From assembly GCF_020535545.1 (NCBI RefSeq), contig NZ_CP084753.1, forward strand, positions 682,001 to 746,000: a stretch of 64,000 bases of DNA, read 5' to 3'. Shown piece by piece: positions 35,898-44,067 of this stretch (its first letter is position 1; every line of letters begins with the position of its first letter). The position numbers and the translations under genes were made by a program. The notes under the pieces were generated by a model. That model saw only the letters and a program-made list of their open reading frames with translations. It had not been told where the DNA came from and did no database searches. This stretch comes from Roseateles sp. XES5 (GTDB lineage: Bacteria > Pseudomonadota > Alphaproteobacteria > Rhizobiales > Rhizobiaceae).

Positions 35898-36212
35898 ATG
35901 GCACGCATGATCGTGACCTATCCGACGCCGCAGGACATCGAAGCCTTCGACCGGCACTATTTCGATATCCACGTGCCCCTCGCCCGAAAACTTCCGGGGC
36001 TTCGCAAATATGAGATCAATAACGGCCCCGTCGCGACGCCCACCGGTCCGGGCGCCGTCTACCGGATCGGCATCCTGCATTTCGACGACCTTGCGGCCCT
36101 TGAAGCCGCTTTCGCGAGCCCGGAAGGACAGGCCGCCGCTGCCGACCGCCGGCTTCTCGCCCCCGACGGCTCCGGATTCCGGATGTACATTTTCGACGAG
36201 CGCGCGCTCTGA
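35898..36212 (+). CDS. EthD family protein
   Basis: This 104-residue member of the EthD/dimeric-barrel family has the hallmark segment FDRHYFDIHVPLARKLPGLRKYEI (about residues 18-41), where the Tyr-x-x-x-His pattern is the family's signature. EthD itself supports the P450 system that attacks ethyl tert-butyl ether, but most members have no known reaction. AAAGGAG precedes the ATG. With the ABM protein before it, the cell has two small dimeric-barrel proteins next to a sigma factor, which may sense or remove an oxidised small molecule. Confidence 0.85.
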   Translation: MARMIVTYPTPQDIEAFDRHYFDIHVPLARKLPGLRKYEINNGPVATPTGPGAVYRIGILHFDDLAALEAAFASPEGQAAAADRRLLAPDGSGFRMYIFDERAL

Positions 36213-36309
36213 GCCCGCCCTCTTGCCGGGTGCGCCCGGCAAGGGCAGAGATGGGCGACAGGACGACCGACCACCCCCTCGAAACCAAAGAAAGAGAGTA
36301 CGCAGCACC

Positions 36310-37167
36310 ATGGACAGGGACGACTTCGAGGATCGGCTGAAAGCACTGCGCCCCCGTCTTCATCGCTACTGCGCGCGCATGACGGGATCGGCGATCCATG
36401 GCGAGGATGTCCTGCAGGATGCCCTCGTCAAGGCCTTGCACGCCCGAAGCCAGGGCACCGAAGTCGACAATCTCGAAGGCTGGCTGTTCCGCATCGCCCA
36501 CAATGCGAGCCTCGATTTCCTGCGCAGCAAGGCCCGTAGCACGGTCGTGCCCCTCACCGACGACATCGAGGCGGCCCCGGTCGCCGGTCCGGATATCCTG
36601 GCGATCGGCTTCCGGACCTTCCTGCGATTGCCGGAGCTTCAGCGCTGCGCGGTGATCCTCAAGGATGTTCTGGGACACTCGGTCGAGGAGATCGCCACCA
36701 TCGCCGACTGTTCTTCGGCAGCGGCCAAATCGGCGCTGCAGCGCGGGCGAAGCGCCTTGCGGCTGCTTGCACAGACGCCCGAAGACATGCAACTGCCGCT
36801 GGTGTCGGACACGGAACGGCAGAAGATCACCGCCTATGTCGAGCTGTTTCGCAGCGGCGACTTCGACGCCATCCGTGCCATGCTCGCCGATGACGTGAGG
36901 CTCGACCTGGTGAACCGGCTACGGTGGCAGGGGCGAGAAAAGACCGTTCCCTACTTCACGCGCTACGCGGAAGTGCCGACCTGGCGCTTTGCCCTCGGCG
37001 CGGTCGAGGGACAGCCGGCCATGCTGGTCTTCGACGGCACGGGCCCGATGGAACGGCCTGCGCATTTCGTGCTGGTCGAATGGTCGGGAGACCGGATTGC
37101 CGGCATTCGCGACTTCCTCTTCGCGCCCTATGTGCTCGAAGCCACGGACTGGGTGCGCCTGGAATAG
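36310..37167 (+). CDS. ECF-type RNA polymerase sigma factor with C-terminal SnoaL-like domain
   Basis: This 285-residue protein has sigma region 2 (about residues 10-80: YCARMTGSAIHGEDVLQDALVKAL, then GWLFRIAHNASLDFLRSK) and region 4 (about 105-165: QRCAVILKDVLGHSVEEIA, then SAAAKSALQRGR). These are followed by a C-terminal SnoaL/NTF2-like domain (about 175-285). Sigma factors with such C-terminal domains usually lack a separate anti-sigma factor and use the extension for control, often beside genes for small redox or carboxymuconolactone-type proteins. No anti-sigma gene is present here, which fits. ATG 36310 starts region 2; the frame is open to 36010 inside the EthD gene. Confidence 0.87.
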   Translation: MDRDDFEDRLKALRPRLHRYCARMTGSAIHGEDVLQDALVKALHARSQGTEVDNLEGWLFRIAHNASLDFLRSKARSTVVPLTDDIEAAPVAGPDILAIGFRTFLRLPELQRCAVILKDVLGHSVEEIATIADCSSAAAKSALQRGRSALRLLAQTPEDMQLPLVSDTERQKITAYVELFRSGDFDAIRAMLADDVRLDLVNRLRWQGREKTVPYFTRYAEVPTWRFALGAVEGQPAMLVFDGTGPMERPAHFVLVEWSGDRIAGIRDFLFAPYVLEATDWVRLE

Positions 37168-37185
37168 ATGCCCGAGATTGGGTGC

Positions 37186-37986
37186 CTATCCGGCCACCAG
37201 CGCCACGGCCGCCTCGCTCGTCAGGGTGCGGAAGGTGAAGCTCACCTCGACATAGAGATCGGCGGTCGTGGCGGAATGGGCGAGGTAGCCGATGGAGAAA
37301 TCCTCTCCGACCGTCAGTTCGAAATCGCCGCCGCGCAGCGAAAGCACGAGGCCACCCTCGATGGCCGGCGCCCAGACGATGCCACCGTCGACGATCCGCT
37401 CGATATGATGGAAGACCGGATAGCCATCGTCGCTGCCGCCGCTCGCCGCCATATAGGCATCCGCGCCGAGCACCAGCGCATAGGGGCCCTCGACGCCGGC
37501 AAGGCGAAGCTGGCCGACCGCCCTTGCCACCGCATCGGAATAGCGTTTGACGCCCGCGGGAAGCGGCACGGCCGGATTGCTTGCCGCCGCGCGGATGCCC
37601 TCGATGCCGGCAGCGGCATAACCGTCGAACACCGCGCGATCCTCGGCAAAGGCGATCTTGCGCATCGCCTCCTTGACCGGCGCCCAGTCGCTGTCGCGCG
37701 CCCCGCGCTGCACATCGTCGATGGCGCTGCGCGAAAGCTGGAAGGGCACGCGAAGCTCAACGAGCGTCTGCACCTCGCGACGGACGGATTGCACGCCTTC
37801 GGCCGGCGGCGTGATGGGCACGACATGGCCCGTGCCGACCGCCGAAAGACCGAGCCCGGACGGGCCGACCATGTCGACGACGCGCCGGGCAGCGAGATGC
37901 CGCTTCAGCGTGCGCGTCGCCTCCTCCTCGATCTCGGCCCAGGCGGCCTCGGAAATAGGCGCAAGGTCGCGGTGCAGGTTATTCAT
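37186..37986 (-). CDS. Encapsulin shell protein (family 1, linocin M18-like)
   Basis: This 266-residue HK97-fold shell protein self-assembles into a protein nanocompartment. The N-terminus MNNLHRDLAPISEAAWAEIEEEATRTLK and the segments LVELRVPFQLSRSAIDDVQRGARD and FAEDRAVFDGYAAAGIEGI are typical of family 1 encapsulins. It begins 8 bases inside the end of the DyP peroxidase gene, so the cargo is translated just before the shell. The frame is open upstream but ATG 37986 gives the normal family length. Its place beside a sigma factor operon and cbpMA suggests a stress setting. Confidence 0.95.
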   Translation of the reverse strand: MNNLHRDLAPISEAAWAEIEEEATRTLKRHLAARRVVDMVGPSGLGLSAVGTGHVVPITPPAEGVQSVRREVQTLVELRVPFQLSRSAIDDVQRGARDSDWAPVKEAMRKIAFAEDRAVFDGYAAAGIEGIRAAASNPAVPLPAGVKRYSDAVARAVGQLRLAGVEGPYALVLGADAYMAASGGSDDGYPVFHHIERIVDGGIVWAPAIEGGLVLSLRGGDFELTVGEDFSIGYLAHSATTADLYVEVSFTFRTLTSEAAVALVAG

Positions 37987-39031
37987 GGGAAACCCCTTTC
38001 CTGAGAGAGCCGATGCCGAGCGATCCGTCGGTAGGGCGCGAGGGCTTTGGATCCGCCGTTGCCGGCGTGGCCGTGTTGGGCCGGGCATCACCGGGCACGA
38101 CCGCGTCGAGGAAGGAAACGGAGGGAATGAAGAAGAGCGAGCCCGTGACGGCGCGGCTGAAATCGAGCAGCCGGTCGTAGTTTCCGGGCGGCAGGCCGAT
38201 GAACATGTTCTCCAGCATGCGCTCGATCCGGCTGGGCGCGCGGGCATAACCGATGAAATAGGTGCCGAACTCCCCCTTGCCGACATTGCCGAAGGGCATG
38301 TTGTCGCGCAGGATTTCCAGCGGCTCGCCATTCTCCTCGATGGAGGTGAGGACATTGTGGGCATAGCTCGGCTTGGCGGCATCGGAAAGCTCGATGTCGG
38401 AGAGCTTTTCGCGGCCGACGATCCGTTCCTGCTCGGCGACCGGCACGCGGTTCCAGGCTGCAAGGTCATGCAGATATTTCTGCACGATCACATAGCTGCC
38501 GCCGGCAAAGTCCGCATCCTCGTCGCCGATGATCGTCGCGGCGATGGCCGCACCGTCGACCGGGTTTTCCGTGCCGTCGACGAACCCCATCAGGTCACGG
38601 TCGTCGAAATAGCTGAAGCCGTGCACCTCGTCTTCAGTGGCGACGAAGCCCCCCAGCCGGCCCATGAGGTGGGTGGCGAGTTCGAAGCAGAGGTCCATGC
38701 GTGCGGCGCGGATATGGAAGACCAGATCGCCGGGCGTTGCGACGGCATGATGCTTTCCACGGATTTCGCGGAAGGGATGCAGGTCCTTAGGGCGCGGCGC
38801 TCCGAAAAAACGGCCCCAAGCCTCCGAGCCGATGCCGAAGACACAGGAAAGCCCACCCTCAAGGTCGCGGAAACCGACTGCCCGCACGAGGCCGGACAGG
38901 TCTGCGCAGAGCGAGCGCACCGCGTTCTCCGCCTCGGGGCCAGGCGTGACGGTGACGACGAGAAAGATGGCTGCGCGCGTCAGCCGTGCCGCGACCGGCT
39001 GGGAAACGACGGGAGGCGGAGCAGCATTCAT
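37979..39031 (-). CDS. DyP-type heme peroxidase, encapsulin cargo with C-terminal targeting peptide
   Basis: This 350-residue dye-decolorizing peroxidase carries the family GxxDG motif (GFVDGTENP, Asp 152), a proximal histidine in PSYAHNV (His 225) and the conserved arginine in LRDNMPFG (Arg 242). After about residue 315 a low-complexity Pro/Thr-rich linker leads to DGSLGIGSLRKG (335-346), the known encapsulin targeting peptide that docks the enzyme inside the shell. The gene directly precedes and overlaps the encapsulin gene. Substrate in vivo is unknown; DyP cargo is thought to act in oxidative stress. Confidence 0.96.
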   Translation of the reverse strand: MNAAPPPVVSQPVAARLTRAAIFLVVTVTPGPEAENAVRSLCADLSGLVRAVGFRDLEGGLSCVFGIGSEAWGRFFGAPRPKDLHPFREIRGKHHAVATPGDLVFHIRAARMDLCFELATHLMGRLGGFVATEDEVHGFSYFDDRDLMGFVDGTENPVDGAAIAATIIGDEDADFAGGSYVIVQKYLHDLAAWNRVPVAEQERIVGREKLSDIELSDAAKPSYAHNVLTSIEENGEPLEILRDNMPFGNVGKGEFGTYFIGYARAPSRIERMLENMFIGLPPGNYDRLLDFSRAVTGSLFFIPSVSFLDAVVPGDARPNTATPATADPKPSRPTDGSLGIGSLRKGVSHE

Positions 39032-39166
39032 GCACTATCCATTCCGGCAGGACGGACCACGGCCCGACCGGCCGATGGCGCTCAACTCTTGGAGCGAAAG
39101 TAGCGAGTCTTTCTCCGCCATGCCATCGAAAACACGGGGGGAAGCTTTCCCTTTCGCGATCCTGTC

Positions 39167-39448
39167 TCAGGCCTTGCGTTCAGCCATTTCCCGGCGGAGC
39201 GCGGCGAACGCGCGGCGCATGCCGTGCACCTGGTCCATCAGATGCAGGATGACGTCGATGCCGGCATCGTTGGCGCCGATGCCGGATTGCAGTTCGCCGA
39301 TCAGCCGGGCGCGGGCGGCGTCGATCTCCGTGAAGCGCAGACCGGCGGCCGTCGTCTCCGGCAGCAGCCATTCCTGCTCGATCCACAGTTCCAGCACCTG
39401 CACCTTGAGGCCGGAGGATTTCAGGAATTCCTCTTTGTTCATCGCCAT
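39167..39448 (-). CDS. cbpM: Chaperone modulator CbpM
   Basis: This 93-residue MerR-like helical protein binds and inhibits the CbpA co-chaperone. It starts MAMNKEEFLKSSGLKVQVLELWIEQEWLLP, the typical CbpM pattern, and has a leucine/methionine-rich second half (VILHLMDQVHGMRRAF). GAGGAGG lies before ATG 39448, inside the end of cbpA two bases away, so the pair is coupled, as in E. coli. Confidence 0.9.
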   Translation of the reverse strand: MAMNKEEFLKSSGLKVQVLELWIEQEWLLPETTAAGLRFTEIDAARARLIGELQSGIGANDAGIDVILHLMDQVHGMRRAFAALRREMAERKA

Positions 39449-39450
39449 GA

Positions 39451-40347
39451 TCAGGCCTCCTCACGCGGGTTGAACGCCTGCCCCTTCACCCAGCCGGACA
39501 CGAATGCCTCCAGTTCGGGATCGGGCGAGCTCGGCAGGACGACCTTCAACCTGACGAACTGGTCGCCGAAACCGCCGCCGCGCCGGGGCGCCCCCTTGCC
39601 CTTGAGGCGCAAGGTCGTGCCGCTGTTCGAGCCTTTCGGCACCATCATGGTGACGGCGCCCGTGGCGGTCGGAACCCGCACGCGCCCGCCAAGCACCGCC
39701 TCGCTCAGCGAAACCGGCAGCTCGATGGTGATGTCGTCGCCCTCGCGGGTAAAGCGCGGATCGGGCAGGACCTCCACCTCGATCAGCGCATCGCCCGCCC
39801 CGCCGCCGCCCGGCGCGCCTTTTCCCTTCAGCCGCAGCGTCTGGCCGCTGACGAGCCCCGGCGGAATGGTGACGTCGAGCGCACCGCCATCCGGCAGGGT
39901 GATGCGCCTGCTGGCGCCGGCGATGGAGTCGGCGAAGGTGATGTCCAGCCGGTAATGCAGGTCCCGGCCGCGCCGGTTGGCCTCGGCCCGCTGGCTGCGC
40001 CGCAGGAGATCGGCGAAGATGTCGTCGCCATCCATGAAGTCGGAAAAGCCCGACGCATTCGCGTAAGGGTGTTCTCGCTCCGCGCCCGCATAGTCGCGGT
40101 AGTAGCTCTGGCGCGGCGGACGTTCCGCACCGGAGGCGTCGATCTCGCCGGCGTCGAAACGCTTGCGCTTGTCGGCATCGCCGAGCAGGTCATGAGCCGC
40201 GGCGACTTCCTTGAACTTGTCCTCCGCCGAGGTGTCGCCCGGATTGAGATCCGGGTGCAGCTTCTTGGCGAGCTTGCGATAGGCTTTCTGTATCTCGGCC
40301 GCCGATGCGGTGGGCGGCACGCCGAGAACCTCATAGGGATTTTTCAC
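39451..40347 (-). CDS. cbpA: DnaJ-family co-chaperone CbpA (curved DNA-binding protein)
   Basis: This 298-residue class B J-protein stimulates DnaK. The J domain (residues 3-68) contains the essential HPD in KLHPDLNPGD, followed by a short linker and two C-terminal substrate-binding beta domains (about 120-285) with a DVTIPPGLVSGQTLRLKGKG turn. There is no zinc-finger region, which separates it from DnaJ. It stands first in a leftward pair with cbpM. Confidence 0.93.
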   Translation of the reverse strand: MKNPYEVLGVPPTASAAEIQKAYRKLAKKLHPDLNPGDTSAEDKFKEVAAAHDLLGDADKRKRFDAGEIDASGAERPPRQSYYRDYAGAEREHPYANASGFSDFMDGDDIFADLLRRSQRAEANRRGRDLHYRLDITFADSIAGASRRITLPDGGALDVTIPPGLVSGQTLRLKGKGAPGGGGAGDALIEVEVLPDPRFTREGDDITIELPVSLSEAVLGGRVRVPTATGAVTMMVPKGSNSGTTLRLKGKGAPRRGGGFGDQFVRLKVVLPSSPDPELEAFVSGWVKGQAFNPREEA

Positions 40348-40574
40348 GACGGGCTCCGGAATGGTTGAACGTTGCCCCTAATATTGGGTCGCGATGCGCC
40401 GGCGACAACGCATGGCGAGGCCTTGCCTGCGGTCTTTCTGCTGCCGATGGCGATGTGCAGTTTCAACTGGTGTCTTGACCTTCCGGCGTCAGATGTAGTC
40501 CGTTGCCGATATTCCCACCCTGCCTTCACGCCCTGGCGGCCCCGAAGGCCCGCAACATGACAGGAGAGGCGACC

Positions 40575-41342
40575 ATGGCAGGCAGACTTGACGGAAAACG
40601 CGCGATCATTTCAGGCGGCGCGACGGGCATGGGCGGCGCCGCCTCGCGGCTCTTTGCCGCCGAGGGCGCCCGCGTCGCGATCCTCGACTACAACGCCGAT
40701 GCTGCCGAACAGACGGCCAGCGACATTCGCGCGAAGGGCGGCGATGCCAGGGCTTTCTTCGCTGACGTCTCCGACGAGACCGCCGTGATCGATGCCGTCA
40801 AGGCCATCGAGGCGCATTATGGCGCGGCCAATGTGCTGTTCAACCATGCCGGATCGATCATCGTCAAACCGTTCCTGGAAACCACGCTCGACGAATGGGA
40901 GCGCCTGACGGCCATCAACGTCCGCTCGATGTTCCTGGTAACGCGCGCCGTGCTGCCGGGCATGATCGCGTCGGGCGGCGGCTCGATCGTGTGCACGTCG
41001 TCGATCTCGGCGGTGGCCGCGACGCCCATGGAAGTGCTCTACGGCACGACCAAGGGGGCGGTTCACATGTTCTCCCGTGCCATCGCCATCGAATTCCGCG
41101 ACCGCAACATCCGCTGCAACGCCGTGTGCCCCGGCTTCGTGCGGACCCCGCACGGCAACCGCGAAATCGAGGCGCTGAACCGCTATGGCGTCGATGTCTC
41201 GGATGCCGCACTGGCAGCGCAACAGGGGCGCATCGGCGAACCCGAGGATATCGCCCGCGCGGCGCTCTATCTTGCCAGCGACGAGTCGGAATTCGTGAAC
41301 GGGGCGCATCTGTTCGTCGACAATGGCTTCACGGCGATATGA
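40575..41342 (+). CDS. Short-chain dehydrogenase/reductase
   Basis: This 255-residue classical SDR oxidoreductase uses NAD(P). The cofactor motif reads SGGATGMGGAAS (about residues 13-24), NHAG (about 94-97) takes the NNAG position, catalytic Ser is in CTSSIS, and YGTTK (about 156-160) holds the catalytic Tyr and Lys. An Asp follows the second strand (ILDYN, about 39-43), which favours NAD over NADP. ATG 40575 follows GGAGAGG. No operon partner tells the substrate. Confidence 0.92.
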   Translation: MAGRLDGKRAIISGGATGMGGAASRLFAAEGARVAILDYNADAAEQTASDIRAKGGDARAFFADVSDETAVIDAVKAIEAHYGAANVLFNHAGSIIVKPFLETTLDEWERLTAINVRSMFLVTRAVLPGMIASGGGSIVCTSSISAVAATPMEVLYGTTKGAVHMFSRAIAIEFRDRNIRCNAVCPGFVRTPHGNREIEALNRYGVDVSDAALAAQQGRIGEPEDIARAALYLASDESEFVNGAHLFVDNGFTAI

Positions 41343-41913
41343 GCGCCTGACGGCATACGGACAATTTGAATAAAATCCGTTCCTTGCGCTTTACGAAGCG
41401 GAAGCCACGAAGCCGTGCGCAATCGCCGGTAGGTGGGATCGCCCGGACGAGGGGCTACCTTGGCGCCGCTCCATGATGGAGCCGATTCGAGGAATGCCCA
41501 TGCCCACGCAACGTCCCCATTCTCTGCGGAGAGGATATGCTCCCGCAGACCGTCTGGCTCGCGCCATCAGCAGTATCGACCAGCGTCTTGAACATTTACG
41601 GCTCACCAATCAGCCGCTTCCGCTCAACACCTATCGCGCGCGGCGCATCCTTCAGGAAGCCCATGCCCGCTGTCGCGAGCAGGGCGATCCTCCTGCCTCC
41701 CCATCCCTTCGCGAACAGACTGCGCGAACCGGTGTGCTGCCCAAGCCGCATCGGCCGCGCAGGGACCCGGTCGAGCGATACGAGGCGCTCCCGGGTCCTC
41801 TGCAGGCACCATCCGCAGGGCAAGATTTCCGGGGTTGCCTCGAATGGAGCCCGGAGCCAGATTTGCGTTTCCGCAAATGCGATTGCGGTGCGCATACCTA
41901 TGAAGGGACGACC
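41343..41913. other. Gap after the SDR gene, uncertain coding
   Basis: About 570 bases without a firm gene. On the plus strand a frame from ATG 41473 (or ATG 41503) stays open all the way into the small membrane protein at 41914-42036. Its part around 41545-41680 (PADRLARAISSIDQRLEHLR...) reads like a helical protein. If real it would be a 187-residue protein ending in the membrane helix. Codon bias is weaker than in neighbours and no ribosome site is convincing, so I leave it unassigned. Confidence 0.3.
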
Positions 41914-42036
41914 ATGGCTTACGACTGGACCGGAGAAACGACACGCAAACGCAACCGCGTGAAACTGGCAACCGCCGTTTTTCTCAGCCTCGCCATCGTT
42001 CTCGGCATTCCCGCCATCCTCACGCCCTTACTTTAG
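41914..42036 (+). CDS. Very small membrane protein
   Basis: This 40-residue protein starts MAYDWTGETTRKRNRVK and continues in one hydrophobic helix (about residues 20-37, TAVFLSLAIVLGIPAIL). ATG 41914 follows GAAGGGACG, a reasonable ribosome site, and the charged N-terminus before a single helix is a common plan for small bacterial membrane proteins. The same frame is open upstream to 41473, so a longer form cannot be ruled out. It is convergent with and touches the end of the next gene. Confidence 0.5.
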   Translation: MAYDWTGETTRKRNRVKLATAVFLSLAIVLGIPAILTPLL

Positions 42037-42638
42037 AGGCTGCGCCGGCCAAGCGCCGCCGCCATAGCCGCGGCGGCAAGGCTCACCAGATAGGCCGCGT
42101 GGAAGGCGATCCCCGCGAATTTCAAGGTCTCTTCGATCAGCACCGCGCCCGATAGGGCGAGATCCGCCATATCGACCAGCGCCGACGTGCCGAGACAGAG
42201 GAGAGCGGCGGCGAAGTAGATCCAGTTCGTGTTGCGAAAGACCGGGTAGGCCGCGGCGGCAACGGCCGTGAGAAACAGGGCATAGACCACCATGACAAGC
42301 TTTTCGGGAATACCGATCCGGTAGCTCTGTTCGTGGAGCATGAAAAGATCGTCGAGGCCGGCGATCATGCAGAACAGGCCGCCGAGGAAAAGCAGGAGCA
42401 TGCGCCGATCCGGCGCGCCGGTATCCGCGGCGAAAACGGTCGTCGCCCCTGCCACGAGCGAACGTTTCGATCCATACTCCGCGGCGTGATGCGCCTTGGT
42501 GGAATATACGGGGCCAGTCAATCGCGCACTTTCACTTGAAATTGGCAAGGAAAGCCTCTCTGAGGCGATCTCCGCAGGTACTTCCTGTTGCAAAGAACCT
42601 GAACGCCAGCTACGCGTTAGCAAATAAAGAACCTTCAA
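42033..42638 (-). CDS. Membrane protein of unknown function, N-terminus probably replaced at an insertion junction
   Basis: From about residue 60 the 201-residue frame reads as a normal multi-helix membrane protein (LLLFLGGLFCMIAGLDDLFMLHE, then about four more helices, ending AALGRRSL), with high-GC codons. The first 55-60 residues (42460-42638) have different base composition, few strong codons and no recognisable helix. The acidic GLDDLFMLHE loop normally follows an earlier membrane helix. I infer that the AT-richer insertion starting near 42640 cut off the native start. Functional expression is doubtful. Confidence 0.5.
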   Translation of the reverse strand: MKVLYLLTRSWRSGSLQQEVPAEIASERLSLPISSESARLTGPVYSTKAHHAAEYGSKRSLVAGATTVFAADTGAPDRRMLLLFLGGLFCMIAGLDDLFMLHEQSYRIGIPEKLVMVVYALFLTAVAAAAYPVFRNTNWIYFAAALLCLGTSALVDMADLALSGAVLIEETLKFAGIAFHAAYLVSLAAAAMAAALGRRSL

Positions 42639-42676
42639 CCGCTATTTGATCTAAAAATTAGCTTTGGAATGTCGAT

Positions 42677-43498
42677 GTGCTGCAACTGACCCCACCAACG
42701 AAGACCTTGGTTCCGTTCCTTAAATGGGCAGGCGGCAAACGATGGCTTGCTGATCGCCACATCGACCTTTTTCCCCGATTTACTGGCAAGTACATCGAAC
42801 CATTTCTTGGCAGCGGCTCCGTTTTTTTCAGGCTAAATCCGCGAGAGGCAACCTTATCGGACGCTAACGCTAAGTTAATTGAGTGCTACCAGCAGATTAG
42901 AGACGATTTTCAGACGATAGAAGCCTTATTGCAGGAGCATCAGTCTCGACACAGAAAAGATTATTACTACTCAGTTCGAGAAGCAGTCTTCAGCGAACCG
43001 TCCCAAAGAGCGGCTCAATTCTTATATCTTAATCGTACATGCTGGAATGGTCTGTACCGGGTAAACAGGAACGGAAAATTCAATGTGCCGATAGGCACAA
43101 AGACATCTGTAGTGCTTCCCACCGATAATTTTGCAGCCACTGCTCTTGCGCTGCAGGCGGCCTCGCTAGAGCATTCCGATTTTGAACGCTCAATCGAAAA
43201 AGCAAGCTTTGGGGATCTAGTGTATGTCGACCCGCCCTATACAGTTCAACACAACTACAACGGCTTCCTAAAATACAATGAGACGATATTCAGTTGGGCC
43301 GACCAAGTACGACTGCGGAATGCAGTAGAGAGGGCTTCCGAACGAGGCGCTCGGGTTGTTGTATCCAACGCCGCACATGAAAGTTTATTGAAGTTGTATG
43401 ATGGCCTGGGAGTGACGCACGTAGTCAACAGAGCCAGCGTCCTTGCGGCAAGCAGTGCGAAACGCGGAACAGTCGAGGAAATATTGGTGATCGTGTAA
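42677..43498 (+). CDS. D12-class (Dam-type) N6-adenine DNA methyltransferase
   Basis: This 273-residue methyltransferase has all the D12 landmarks: FLKWAGGKRWL (14-24, S-adenosylmethionine site), EPFLGSGSVFFRL (41-53, FxGxG), the LNRTCWNGLYRVNRNGKFNVPIG block (118-140) and the catalytic DPPY (185-188). Alphaproteobacteria normally use CcrM, not Dam, so this is a foreign or restriction-type enzyme; the GATC specificity suggested by the NGLYR block is only a guess. The gene is clearly AT-richer than its surroundings and starts at GTG 42677 without a strong ribosome site. Its TAA overlaps the next ATG as TAATG. No restriction endonuclease gene is recognised. Confidence 0.92.
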   Translation: MLQLTPPTKTLVPFLKWAGGKRWLADRHIDLFPRFTGKYIEPFLGSGSVFFRLNPREATLSDANAKLIECYQQIRDDFQTIEALLQEHQSRHRKDYYYSVREAVFSEPSQRAAQFLYLNRTCWNGLYRVNRNGKFNVPIGTKTSVVLPTDNFAATALALQAASLEHSDFERSIEKASFGDLVYVDPPYTVQHNYNGFLKYNETIFSWADQVRLRNAVERASERGARVVVSNAAHESLLKLYDGLGVTHVVNRASVLAASSAKRGTVEEILVIV

Positions 43499-44067
43499 TG
43501 GGATGGAGCATCACCAAGGAAAATATTACTCGAAGCACCCAGAAGATATCTATATGGGTCAAACGAATAATGCCAAACTGGAAGATGTTAAGAATGTCTC
43601 TCATCGAAGCGGCAGCCGTTCTGGCAATAATACACGTCCCGTACAGCCTAAGAATAATATATGAGGCGACAAGCACACCTGGGATCGACGCCGCAAAAGC
43701 CTGGACGCTTTTTATCTCTGCGTACAGATACGGGGATGTTATGGGCTACGCAGCAGGCATGCTTGCGTCAACGACAGTCTGGTTTTTCTTCAATCTAAAA
43801 TTGTTTTCGAATAAAATTCCGCTACTTTTATTTCTAATAATCGGACCTCTACTGCTATTATTCTTTGCTGCGCCAATATACTTTAGGGACTTAAATGGAA
43901 ATATTGGAAACCCAGAATTTGTATCCAGCTACGTGAAGTTCCTTCTCGGCGCCGCAGCCTTTCTCTGGATTCTCTCAATGTATCACCAGAGAACCGCTGG
44001 AACTAACATTGATGTAAGAGGCACTGACAGCGTTAAACAGATCATGAAAACTGTACACCCGGGTTAA
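43498..44067 (+). CDS. Four-helix membrane protein of the methyltransferase/DGQHR operon
   Basis: This 189-residue protein matches no family that I recognise. A positively charged N-terminal tail of about 32 residues precedes four hydrophobic helices (about 34-56, 80-100, 106-128 and 146-162), and a polar tail of 27 residues follows. It is joined to the methyltransferase before it and the DGQHR gene after it by TAATG overlaps, so all three are made together. A membrane protein placed between two DNA-acting proteins suggests a membrane-damaging effector or anchor; this is inference. Low GC sets it apart from host genes. Confidence 0.82.
   Translation: MGWSITKENITRSTQKISIWVKRIMPNWKMLRMSLIEAAAVLAIIHVPYSLRIIYEATSTPGIDAAKAWTLFISAYRYGDVMGYAAGMLASTTVWFFFNLKLFSNKIPLLLFLIIGPLLLLFFAAPIYFRDLNGNIGNPEFVSSYVKFLLGAAAFLWILSMYHQRTAGTNIDVRGTDSVKQIMKTVHPG

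Noticed and set aside
41596..41895. Minus-strand frame opposite the uncertain region
   Set aside because: No ribosome site, no hydrophobic or conserved-looking segments and poorer composition than the plus-strand alternative.
42677..43498. Solitary cell-cycle methyltransferase CcrM
   Set aside because: The sequence is D12/Dam-type with the KWAGGK and NGLYRVN blocks, not the CcrM type, and lies in an AT-rich insertion.
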